64,000 bases of DNA from an uncultured Prevotellaceae bacterium (lineage in GTDB: Bacteria; Bacteroidota; Bacteroidia; Bacteroidales; Bacteroidaceae), in contig CAMWKZ010000007.1 of assembly GCA_947174945.1 (NCBI GenBank), forward strand, positions 16,866 to 80,865, written 5' to 3'. Made by a program: the position numbers and the translations under genes. A model generated the notes under the pieces. That model was not told the origin of the DNA. It saw only the letters and a list, made by a program, of their open reading frames with translations, and did not search any database. Below, in pieces: positions 38,670 to 46,555 of the stretch. Positions within the stretch are counted from its first letter, which is position 1. The number at the start of each line of letters is the position of its first letter.

Positions 38670-39272
38670 TTAATCCAAGCCAAAGAGGACGCGCAGACCG
38701 CCGTCTACACCCGAGAAGCCCATGAAGGCCAGTGAGAGCAAACCGGCAGAGAGCAAGACGATGGCCATGCCCTGCATTCCCTTAGGTATCTTGACCAGCT
38801 CCAGCTGCTCGCGCATACCGGCAAAGACGGTCAAAGCCAGTCCGAAGCCAAGGGCTGTAGAGAAGGCATAGACCACGCTCTGCAGCAGGTCAAAGTCTTT
38901 CTGAATGACCAAGATGGCAACACCCAGCACGGCACAGTTGGTAGTAATCAGCGGCAGGAAGATGCCGAGAGCCTGATACAGGGCGGGCGACACTTTCTTC
39001 AGGATGATTTCAACCATCTGCACCAAAGCGGCGATAACCAAGATGAACGCAATGGTCTGCAGATACTGAAGCCCAAAGGCATTGAGCACATAGGTCTGAA
39101 CCAGCCACGTAACGATGGTGGCCAGGGTGAGCACGAAAGCTACTGCTGCCGACATACCCAGCGAGGTGTCAATCTTCTTCGAGACACCGAGGAAGGGACA
39201 GATGCCGAGGAACTGTGACAGAATGATATTATTGACGAATATCGCACTGATGAAAATCAATATATACTCCAT
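38670..39272 (-). CDS. rnfA: Electron transport complex subunit RnfA
   Basis: 200 residues with six TM segments. Family start MEYILIFISAIFVNNIILSQFLGICPFLG and TTNCAVLGVAI with the conserved Cys; both Cys regions that bind the intramembrane Fe-S cluster with RnfE are present. Last gene of rnfBCDGEA. Confidence 0.94.
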   Translation of the reverse strand: MEYILIFISAIFVNNIILSQFLGICPFLGVSKKIDTSLGMSAAVAFVLTLATIVTWLVQTYVLNAFGLQYLQTIAFILVIAALVQMVEIILKKVSPALYQALGIFLPLITTNCAVLGVAILVIQKDFDLLQSVVYAFSTALGFGLALTVFAGMREQLELVKIPKGMQGMAIVLLSAGLLSLAFMGFSGVDGGLRVLFGLD

Positions 39273-39277
39273 AACGC

Positions 39278-39859
39278 TTAACCTCTAATTTTATTTACGA
39301 TAGCAATCAGGAATCCCAGCATGATGAAAGCACCCGGAGGGAGCACAAAGAGCAGGATGTTGTAAGTCTCGGGCAACAGAGTGAAGCCGAAGACACTGCC
39401 TGAGCCTAACAGCTCGCGGCAGATGCCGAGCAGGGTCAGTCCGAGGGTAAAGCCCAGTCCGATACCAATACCGTCGACAAGCGAGGCTACGGGCGAGTTC
39501 TTGGCAGCAAAAGCCTCAGCACGGCCAAGAATGATACAGTTGACCACAATCAGAGGGATAAACAGGCCAAGGGCTGCGTCAATATCGGGCAGATAGGCCT
39601 TAATAACGAGCTGAAGGATAGTCACGAAGGCGGCAATCACAACGATGAACACGGGGATGCGCACCTTGTCGGGGGTGACTGACTTCAGGCATGAAATCAC
39701 AAAGTTGGTGCAGATGAGCACGGCCATCGTGGCCAGTCCCATCGACATACCGTTGATGGCAGAGGTGGTAGTGGCCAGCGTAGGACACATACCAAGCATC
39801 AGGACAAACGTGGGGTTCTCCTTGACGATGCCATTTTTGATTATATCTACGTAATTCAT
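39278..39859 (-). CDS. rnfE: Electron transport complex subunit RnfE
   Basis: 193 residues, six TM segments, paralogous to RnfA. Key phrases: NPTFVLMLGMCPTLATTTSAINGMSMG, IPLIVVNCIILGRAEAFAAKN and GLTLLGICRELLGSGSVFG. With RnfA it forms the membrane core carrying the [2Fe-2S] site. It begins 4 bp after rnfG and ends 5 bp before rnfA. Confidence 0.94.
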   Translation of the reverse strand: MNYVDIIKNGIVKENPTFVLMLGMCPTLATTTSAINGMSMGLATMAVLICTNFVISCLKSVTPDKVRIPVFIVVIAAFVTILQLVIKAYLPDIDAALGLFIPLIVVNCIILGRAEAFAAKNSPVASLVDGIGIGLGFTLGLTLLGICRELLGSGSVFGFTLLPETYNILLFVLPPGAFIMLGFLIAIVNKIRG

Positions 39860-39863
39860 AAAC

Positions 39864-40457
39864 TTATTCTTCTACAGGGGTTGCTTGATATGCTTTGTAC
39901 GCATTGTTGACAGCTAAGAGGAAAGCGCGGCTGGTAATGGTCGAGGCCGTAATGGCATCCACCTGACCACCGTCCTTCGACACAACAAGCGGCTCAGCAG
40001 GATTCTTGCCGATAATGTCGCCCTTCTGGCCTTTCTGGAACCACTTGTCAGCCTTGGCACCCAGACCCGGGGTCTCGGCGTGCTCCAACAGGGTATAGCC
40101 CAAGATATTGCCTTCGGGGTCGAAACCTACGAGTATCTTCAGGTCGCCACCAAAACCGCCGGTAGTCGACTCAACGGCTGCGCCGAGTTCCTGTCCCTGA
40201 GCATCCTGAATCTGATAGATGGTGAACACCATCTCCTTGCCCTTGGCATCGTTCTGGCGCACCTCGTCGGTACTGGCCACCTTCAGGTCTTGCACGCACA
40301 TAACGGTCTTGATACCGTCAGCCAGTGCCTTCTCTTTCTGTTCGTTAATGGGGCCCTCGGTCAGATAGTTGACGTAAGCGAGGACACCGCCCATGATAAC
40401 TGCTACTAAGGTAAGTACCAGCACCATATTGGTCAGTGATGATTCTAACTTCTTCAT
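39864..40457 (-). CDS. rnfG: Electron transport complex subunit RnfG
   Basis: 197 residues: one N-terminal TM (LTNMVLVLTLVAVIMGGVLAYV) and a periplasmic FMN-binding domain. GYTLLEHAETPGLGAKADKWF is the conserved ETPGLG region. VDAITASTITSRAFLLAV contains the flavinylation site, the last Thr of TAST, where many families have SGAT. Requires ApbE-type flavin transfer; no apbE is seen in the window. Confidence 0.93.
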   Translation of the reverse strand: MKKLESSLTNMVLVLTLVAVIMGGVLAYVNYLTEGPINEQKEKALADGIKTVMCVQDLKVASTDEVRQNDAKGKEMVFTIYQIQDAQGQELGAAVESTTGGFGGDLKILVGFDPEGNILGYTLLEHAETPGLGAKADKWFQKGQKGDIIGKNPAEPLVVSKDGGQVDAITASTITSRAFLLAVNNAYKAYQATPVEE

Positions 40458-40463
40458 AGCATC

Positions 40464-41471
40464 TTACTTGTTTGCTGGCACTTCACCGAAGCGCTTGGGT
40501 TTTACATAATTATTAATAAGAGGTGTAAACGCATTCATAATCAGAATAGCGAATGACATTCCCTCGGGATAGGCACCCCAGTTACGGATGACGATGGTCA
40601 GCACACCGATGGCCACACCATAGATAAGCTGTCCCTTGGCGGTCATAGGTGAGGTAACATAGTCGGTAGCCATGAAGATGGCACCCAACATCAAGCCACC
40701 CGAGAAGATAACGCTCACGGGGTCGGCATAGACGGGGTTAGCCACGTGCATGATGGTAGCGAGGACGAACACCGTACCGATGATGCTAACGGGGATGTGC
40801 CATGTGATAATCTTCTTCCACAGCATATAGGCCAGACCTAACAACAGAGCCAAGGCGCAGACCTCACCCAGTGAACCAGCTCCGTAGCCACTATTAGTAG
40901 AAAAGCCAATTAGCATGTGCAAGCTCTGAGGAAGTTCCTCCAATACTGACGCATCACCGTTCTTAATGGCCTGCTTCATAATGGCCAGCGGTGTAGCACC
41001 CGTTTCAGCATCCAGATATGACATCCATTGTCCAGCTTGTGGCCATGATGTCATCTGTGCAGGGAAGGCAACCAGCAGGGCTGCACGACCTACCAGTGCG
41101 GGGTTGAAAAGGTTATTGCCCAGACCGCCATAGGTCATCTTGCCCACGCCGATAGCGAAAAGGGCACCGATAATGATAATCCAGATAGGCAGGTTGGACG
41201 GCAGGTTAAAACCGAGCAGCAAGCCCGTCAGCACGGCAGAGCCGTCGCAGATGGTGGTGCGCTCGTTACGAAGCATAAACTTATTGATGGCCCACTCAAA
41301 CAGGACGCAGGCCGCAACGCTCGTTGCACAGACAATGGCCGAGCCAATGCCGAAGTAGAAAAACGACACGAGCAGAGCGGGCATCAAGGCTATGATGACG
41401 CCGTACATATTGCGCTCAACGGTGTCGGTCCCATGTGCATGAGGCGATAATGATACTATTAATTTTCCCAT
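40464..41471 (-). CDS. rnfD: Electron transport complex subunit RnfD
   Basis: 335 residues with about nine to ten TM segments. NLFNPALVGRAALLVAFPAQMTSW is typical of RnfD/NqrB. ETGATPLAIMK carries the Thr expected to bind FMN covalently. It couples electron flow to ion transport across the inner membrane. It lies between rnfC and rnfG with short spacers. Confidence 0.94.
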   Translation of the reverse strand: MGKLIVSLSPHAHGTDTVERNMYGVIIALMPALLVSFFYFGIGSAIVCATSVAACVLFEWAINKFMLRNERTTICDGSAVLTGLLLGFNLPSNLPIWIIIIGALFAIGVGKMTYGGLGNNLFNPALVGRAALLVAFPAQMTSWPQAGQWMSYLDAETGATPLAIMKQAIKNGDASVLEELPQSLHMLIGFSTNSGYGAGSLGEVCALALLLGLAYMLWKKIITWHIPVSIIGTVFVLATIMHVANPVYADPVSVIFSGGLMLGAIFMATDYVTSPMTAKGQLIYGVAIGVLTIVIRNWGAYPEGMSFAILIMNAFTPLINNYVKPKRFGEVPANK

Positions 41472-41508
41472 TTTAGTTATTATTTATTTAACGCAGCCAA
41501 AGCTGTTT

Positions 41509-42876
41509 TTACTTTTTAGCCGCTCTTGCGCGGATGATTCCCATGACGGTGGACTTAGCCTGACGGATGTTGTCAAGCAACGGGCGATGGGCTGGACACG
41601 TGAACTGGCACGAGCCACACTCGATACAGCTGACAACCTCTTCCTTCTCGGCGCGCTCCCAGTTCTGCACACCAGCAAGTCTGGCCAGCAGGTAGGGTTC
41701 CAAGCCCATCGGGCAGGCAGATACGCACTTGGCACAACGGATGCACGGGTTAGGCTCCTTACGGAAAGCCTCCTCGCCAGAGATGATAGTCACCGAGTTA
41801 GTACCCTTGCAGATAGGCACGTCAATAGACATCAGGGCCTTACCCATCATCGGGCCACCAGCCAACAGCTTGTTGTCACCCTCGGGCATTCCACCACAAG
41901 CGTCAATCAAGTCCCTCATCGGCGTACCCATACGCACCAAGAAATTGCCAGGGTTAGCCAGACGCTTACCCGTAACGGTTGTATAGCGTTCAAACAACGG
42001 CTTGCGCTTCATCACAGCCTCATACACTGCGAATGCCGTACCTACATTCTGGACAATAGCACCCACATTGACGGGAATAGCAGGAGGAGCAGGAACCTGA
42101 CGACGGATAACAGCATCAACCAGTTGCTTCTCACCACCCTGTGGATAGCGTTGCTTCAAAGGTACTACCTCAACATGATACGACGAGGCACCAAACTTCT
42201 CAGCGACCTTCTGTGACAGCAGTTCGATGGCTGGCATCTTGTTGGTCTCGATACCAATGTAACCCGTAGTCACCTTGGCACCCTTCATGAGTAGCTCCAG
42301 TCCGACAAGTATTTCGTCAGCGTGCTCCATCATCAGACGGAAGTCTGCCGTGATGTAAGGTTCGCACTCAACAGCGTTGATAATAACACACTCGGCCTTA
42401 GCCGTAGGCGGCGGGCAGAGCTTGATGAAGGTGGGGAAACAAGCACCACCCATACCAACGACACCTGCCGTCTTAATACGCTCCACGATTTCCTCGGGAG
42501 TCAGTTCGGGGTGAGCCTCTACGGTTTCCAGCTTGTCTGAACGGTCGATGGTTTCTTCCCACTCGTCGCCCTCTACATTAATAATAATAACTGGCTTACG
42601 ATAGCCCGTAGCGTCAATGACGGTGTCAATCTTGAACACCGTGCCGCTGACACTGCTATAGATAGGAGCCGATACGAAACCGCCAGCCTCAGCAATCATC
42701 GTACCAACCTTCACCTTGTCGCCTTTGGCAACAACGGGCTTGGCAGGAGCACCAATATGCTGAGAAAGCGGGAAGATGGCCTGCTTTGGCAGGGCTGCCA
42801 CCTTCGTAGCCACCTCGTGGGTCAGCTTATTTTCTTCGGGGTGTACCCCTCCGATGCGGAATGTTCTTACGTTCAT
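41509..42876 (-). CDS. rnfC: Electron transport complex subunit RnfC
   Basis: 455 residues. The N-terminal barrel-sandwich segment (HIGAPAKPVVAKGDKVKVG) is followed by the NADH/FMN-binding region (GVVGMGGACFPTFIKL; VINAVECEPYITADFRLM). Two [4Fe-4S] motifs stand at the C-terminus (CIRCAKCVSACP, CIECGSCQFTCP). It is the NAD-side entry of the complex. The start overlaps the rnfB stop by 4 bp. Confidence 0.95.
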   Translation of the reverse strand: MNVRTFRIGGVHPEENKLTHEVATKVAALPKQAIFPLSQHIGAPAKPVVAKGDKVKVGTMIAEAGGFVSAPIYSSVSGTVFKIDTVIDATGYRKPVIIINVEGDEWEETIDRSDKLETVEAHPELTPEEIVERIKTAGVVGMGGACFPTFIKLCPPPTAKAECVIINAVECEPYITADFRLMMEHADEILVGLELLMKGAKVTTGYIGIETNKMPAIELLSQKVAEKFGASSYHVEVVPLKQRYPQGGEKQLVDAVIRRQVPAPPAIPVNVGAIVQNVGTAFAVYEAVMKRKPLFERYTTVTGKRLANPGNFLVRMGTPMRDLIDACGGMPEGDNKLLAGGPMMGKALMSIDVPICKGTNSVTIISGEEAFRKEPNPCIRCAKCVSACPMGLEPYLLARLAGVQNWERAEKEEVVSCIECGSCQFTCPAHRPLLDNIRQAKSTVMGIIRARAAKK

Positions 42877-43781
42877 GCTTGTTCCTCCTTCTTCACTTCA
42901 GGTTCTACATTAGCAGGCTTCTCGGCTGCCTCAGCAGCTTCAGGCTTCGGCTTGGGTGCAGGGAAGTTGACTGCGTGGATGGCCTTCGTCGGGCAAACAG
43001 CTACGCACTTACGGCACAGACGGCACTTGTTGAAGTCAATGTAAGAAACGTTGTTCTCGATAGTGATAGCACCAAAGGCACATTCTTTCTCACACTTGCC
43101 GCAGCCGATACAGGCAGCCTTGCAAGCCTTCATGGCAACAGGGCCTTTATCTTTGTTGACGCAGGACACGAATACCTTGCGACCCTTCGGCCCTTTCTTG
43201 CGAAGCTCGATGATGTGACGCGGACAGGCCTTGACACAGGCACCACACGACGTACACTTGTCTTCATCCACCTCGGGCAGACCCGTCTCTGGGTTCATGT
43301 GAATAGCATCAAACTGGCAAGCGGCCACACAGTCGCCACACCCCAGACAACCGAATCCGCAGGCCGTCTCACCAGCACCGCAGGCATTCATGGCTGCACA
43401 GGTGCGCAGACCGCTATACTCAGCAATCTTCGGACGCATCTCGCACGTTCCGTTACAACGTACCACGGCGACCATCGCTTCACCATTGGCAATGGCCATT
43501 CCCAGCAAGTCAGCCACCTTACCCATCACTTCCTGTCCGCCGACGGGACACATCAGCCCGTCAAGGCTGCCTGCATCTGCACCCTTGACAAGTGCATCAG
43601 CCAAGCCAGCACATCCAGCAAATCCGCAACCACCGCAGTTGGCACCGGGCAACAACTCTGTTACCTGAGCAATGCGTGGGTCTTCATAGACTGCGAATTT
43701 CTTGGAGCAGACATACAGCACAAGGGCGGCTATCAGTCCGATAGCACCCAACACTGCTACTGCAATCAAAATGAAATCCAT
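42873..43781 (-). CDS. rnfB: Electron transport complex subunit RnfB (ferredoxin domains)
   Basis: 302 residues. An N-terminal TM anchor is followed by an Fe-S motif LLPGANCGGCGFAGC and several ferredoxin-type CxxCxxCxxxC clusters (LGCGDCVAACQ, CTSCGACVKACP, CIGCGKCEKECA, CRLCRKCVAVCP). A Pro/Ala/Glu-rich C-terminal tail follows. It accepts electrons from ferredoxin and passes them to the membrane part. Second gene after rseC. Confidence 0.95.
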   Translation of the reverse strand: MDFILIAVAVLGAIGLIAALVLYVCSKKFAVYEDPRIAQVTELLPGANCGGCGFAGCAGLADALVKGADAGSLDGLMCPVGGQEVMGKVADLLGMAIANGEAMVAVVRCNGTCEMRPKIAEYSGLRTCAAMNACGAGETACGFGCLGCGDCVAACQFDAIHMNPETGLPEVDEDKCTSCGACVKACPRHIIELRKKGPKGRKVFVSCVNKDKGPVAMKACKAACIGCGKCEKECAFGAITIENNVSYIDFNKCRLCRKCVAVCPTKAIHAVNFPAPKPKPEAAEAAEKPANVEPEVKKEEQA

Positions 43782-43828
43782 AAATTAACTTTTTATTTGT
43801 TTTAGTTTAATATGATTTGAATCCTTGG

Positions 43829-44239
43829 TTATTCTATCGCAAAAGAGAGCCTGTCACGAATACGGTTGCGCAACAGGTGTAGCACGCCATAGTAGGGAAA
43901 CAGGGCGGCCAGCCCGCTCAAGGCAGCATAACCCTCGTTACCCGTCAGTTGCAGCACCACCACCAACACGACAACCAGCACCACGAAAGGCAACCCAAAA
44001 CCGAACAACAAGGCGTGGGCAGCCACCTGCGTAGAGGCCGTCACCGTCACGACATCGCCAACATTCAGCCCTCGCGTGTCAGTATGGAATACATCTACCA
44101 GTTTTTCTTTCGATTCCGAGGCATTACAATAACCCGCTACCTTACAAGAAGCACAAGCAGAAGTCTGGACGATGCGCACCTGCACGCTATCGTCCATTAC
44201 TTTTTCAATAACCCCCGAATGCTTTATTTTATTACTCAT
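43829..44239 (-). CDS. RseC/SoxR-reducing family protein (SoxR reducer RseC)
   Basis: 136 residues. The N-terminal Cys cluster SACASCKVAGYC is typical of RseC. Two TM helices (about 75-115; ALLFGFGLPFVVLVVVLVVVL, AALSGLAALFPYYGVLHLL) follow. In Bacteroidetes it usually heads the rnf operon and probably works with the complex. It is 47 bp before rnfB with a TACCTTTG box 28 nt upstream of its own start. Confidence 0.88.
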   Translation of the reverse strand: MSNKIKHSGVIEKVMDDSVQVRIVQTSACASCKVAGYCNASESKEKLVDVFHTDTRGLNVGDVVTVTASTQVAAHALLFGFGLPFVVLVVVLVVVLQLTGNEGYAALSGLAALFPYYGVLHLLRNRIRDRLSFAIE

Positions 44240-44267
44240 TAGTATCTCAAGTAGTCGTAATCAACGG

Positions 44268-44275
44268 CAAAGGTA
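44268..44275 (-). promoter_or_regulatory. -7 box of the rseC-rnf operon
   Basis: TACCTTTG on the minus strand, 28 nt before the rseC-like ATG. The nearest -33 candidate is TTCG at 18 nt. Confidence 0.5.
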
Positions 44276-44379
44276 CTATAAAAATATGAAATACGAATGC
44301 GCCGATAAAGTTTTTTTTGAAAAAAGGCCGTAATCGTTTGCGATTATCCCGCCTATTTTCTTACCCTTTATCACTACGA

Positions 44380-45282
44380 CTACCTCACTCTCAACCTGTC
44401 GCCCGTGCGAATGACATAGTTGGGTGACAAGTTATTCATCTTGTATAGACTTTTCAGCTGTATACCATAACGTTGCGAGATAGTGTACATAGACTCGCCA
44501 GCCTCTACACGATGCGGACGGTTCTTAAACTCCTTCGGAGCCTTACGGCGTTTCTTTTGCAACCATATTATCTCACCTTCTTCCAGCAAGTCGTTCTTCT
44601 TACGCTCATTATAGCTGGCCAGCTTTCGATATGACACATCCAGTTCATCGGCAATCCTCCTGAACGTATCGCCCCTACGAGCCCGTACATAATAGTTTTT
44701 ATTGAAGGCATAGACATGGCGCAGCTCGCCCTGTAGCACCGACGAGCTTCCCCCTTTGTCAAACTCCTTACCCGTATCATAGCGGTGCAGCTTGTAGGTT
44801 TCAATGATTTCTATCAGTCGCGTGGCATAAGTCGGGCTGGTAGCATAGCCACAGGCTTTCAGGCCATGCGCCCAACCCTTGTAGTCAGTACGCTTTAAGT
44901 CGAACAGCCGGCGATAGCGCTGGCTGGTGGTTAAGAACACGGAATGGTCGACATAACTCTGATAGGCATTGTCGTAGGCACGGAAACATTCGCCCCGCTC
45001 GTCATCGTCGTGATACGACTTACGCCCCGTCCAACCGTTACACTTGATGCCAAAGTGGTTGTTAGCCTTGCGAGCCAGTTCGCTCCTGCCAGCCCCGGAC
45101 TCCAATACCCCCTGCGCCAGCGTGATGCTGGCCGGTATGCGATATTGCACCATCTGCTGTACGGCCACCTCGCCCCATTTGTCAAAGTAGTCGCTGTAAA
45201 CCTTGTTCCATGTTACCCGCTGTGCAAAGGCCGTTAAGCATACCGTCAACAGCAAAATGAAAAGAATTATAGGCCGTTTCAT
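44380..45282 (-). CDS. Secreted N-acetylglucosaminidase with LysM domains
   Basis: 300 residues. A signal peptide (MKRPIILFILLLTVCLTAFA) is followed by a glucosaminidase domain (about 25-165). Its catalytic Glu lies in PASITLAQGVLESGAGRSELA, and NNHFGIKCNGW matches the family. Two LysM peptidoglycan-binding repeats occupy about 195-240 (YYVRARRGDTFRRIADELDVS) and 255-300 (HRVEAGESMYTISQRYGI). It cleaves the glycan strand of peptidoglycan in the periplasm. Divergent from the cytidine deaminase gene. Confidence 0.92.
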   Translation of the reverse strand: MKRPIILFILLLTVCLTAFAQRVTWNKVYSDYFDKWGEVAVQQMVQYRIPASITLAQGVLESGAGRSELARKANNHFGIKCNGWTGRKSYHDDDERGECFRAYDNAYQSYVDHSVFLTTSQRYRRLFDLKRTDYKGWAHGLKACGYATSPTYATRLIEIIETYKLHRYDTGKEFDKGGSSSVLQGELRHVYAFNKNYYVRARRGDTFRRIADELDVSYRKLASYNERKKNDLLEEGEIIWLQKKRRKAPKEFKNRPHRVEAGESMYTISQRYGIQLKSLYKMNNLSPNYVIRTGDRLRVR

Positions 45283-45304
45283 GATTTTCTTTCGTATTTT
45301 GATG

Positions 45305-45332
45305 CAAAAGTAAAGAAAAAGAATTATATTTG
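45305..45332. promoter_or_regulatory. Divergent -7 boxes, glucosaminidase and cdd
   Basis: Minus TACTTTTG (45305-45312) for the glucosaminidase gene and plus TATATTTG (45325-45332) for cdd. They are only 12 bp apart, so the two promoters overlap. -33 matches are imperfect. Confidence 0.5.
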
Positions 45333-45351
45333 CAACAAAAACCGTAATATT

Positions 45352-45825
45352 ATGGAAGAGATGACGCTAAAAACCGAAATACAAGTAGCCCAGCTATCGG
45401 AACTGACAGACACAGACCGCCAGCTGATTGAGATGGCTATCGAGGCAACCAACCGCTCGTATGCCCCCTACTCCCACTTCCACGTAGGGGCAGCCCTGAT
45501 GTTAGAGAATGGCAAGACGTTCATCGGCTGTAATCAGGAGAACGCAGCCTTCCCGGCAGGCATCTGCGCAGAGCGCTCGGCCATCTTTGCCGCTGGTGCA
45601 TTGTACCCCGACCAGCCGGTGGTGGCACTGGCCATAACGGCACGCAACGCAAAGGGTGAACTGATTGATGAGCCAGCCAGCCCGTGCGGCACCTGCCGTC
45701 AGGTCATCATTGAGACGGAGACACGATTCAAGCATCCCGTGCGCATCCTGCTCTACGGTCGTAAGCACACCTATGTCATCAACGGCATCAAGCAGCTAAT
45801 GCCCCTCGCATTTACTGAATTTTAG
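45352..45825 (+). CDS. cdd: Cytidine deaminase
   Basis: 157 residues. It deaminates cytidine and deoxycytidine in pyrimidine salvage. Zinc site: CAERSAIFAAG with catalytic Glu and PCGTCRQV with the two Cys ligands. The substrate loop SYAPYSHFHVGAAL is intact. Homotetrameric class by length. Its end overlaps tetR tail to tail by 14 bp. A later in-frame Met (MTLKTEIQ) is an alternative start. Confidence 0.95.
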   Translation: MEEMTLKTEIQVAQLSELTDTDRQLIEMAIEATNRSYAPYSHFHVGAALMLENGKTFIGCNQENAAFPAGICAERSAIFAAGALYPDQPVVALAITARNAKGELIDEPASPCGTCRQVIIETETRFKHPVRILLYGRKHTYVINGIKQLMPLAFTEF

Positions 45826-46441
45826 CCATCGCTGCATCAAGTGTCTTCACGCCTTGCTCCGTGCAGATGCCACGGAGTGAGACTAAGAAGAAGTTGGCAA
45901 ACAACTGCTCGACGGAATAGCGCCTCAGCAATTGGTTGCTCATGACATATTCGCCGATAGCATCCAGCAGGTGGGATATTATCGTATAGTCAATATCTGG
46001 GCGCAGCAGTCCTTCCTTGACACCTTGCTGCATAAAGTCGTAGAAGTCGCTACGTGTCTTCTCGTGCGCCTCCATAATATATTGCTCCACCTTTGGATAT
46101 TTCATAATGTCCTCATAGAACAAGGGGTTTACCATGTGCACTTCCTTCACCCTACGACGGTAAGCCTCGATAATGATATCTATCACGTGATGGCCCTCGG
46201 CAGCATAATGGGCCAGATAGGCCGCCCGCTGCTGGTCGTACTTCCTGATGCTCTGGTAGAGCAACTCTTCCTTATCCCCATAAATCTCGTAGAGAGTGCG
46301 CTTCGAAATGGCCAGTTGCTGGGCTATATCGTCCATCTTGACCGCACGGATGCCGTGCTGCATGAATGACGACATCGCCATGTCCAGAATCTTGTCCCTC
46401 AAAGCAATGCGATAGCTGCTCGTTTCTTTAATATCTTGCAT
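45812..46441 (-). CDS. TetR/AcrR family transcriptional regulator
   Basis: 209 residues. The N-terminal HTH is clear (KILDMAMSSFMQHGIRAVKMDDIAQQLAISKRTLYEIYGDKEELLYQSI). The C-terminal ligand-binding domain (60-200) is helical with no assigned ligand. It is divergent from the malic enzyme gene, with a TAACTTTG box 20 nt before its ATG; regulation of itself or of maeB is possible but not shown. Confidence 0.9.
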   Translation of the reverse strand: MQDIKETSSYRIALRDKILDMAMSSFMQHGIRAVKMDDIAQQLAISKRTLYEIYGDKEELLYQSIRKYDQQRAAYLAHYAAEGHHVIDIIIEAYRRRVKEVHMVNPLFYEDIMKYPKVEQYIMEAHEKTRSDFYDFMQQGVKEGLLRPDIDYTIISHLLDAIGEYVMSNQLLRRYSVEQLFANFFLVSLRGICTEQGVKTLDAAMAKIQ

Positions 46442-46460
46442 AAATATCTACTTTTGAGGG

Positions 46461-46518
46461 CAAAGTTACTAAAAAATCGAAAAAACGGCACGTTTTACCC
46501 GAGTTTTTTGTATTTTTG
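46461..46518. promoter_or_regulatory. Divergent promoters of tetR-type gene and maeB
   Basis: Minus TAACTTTG (46461-46468) and plus TATTTTTG (46511-46518), 42 bp apart. No clear operator dyad seen between them. Confidence 0.5.
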
Positions 46519-46555
46519 CCCTCGGAAAAGAACTCATTTCAATATTAATACACTT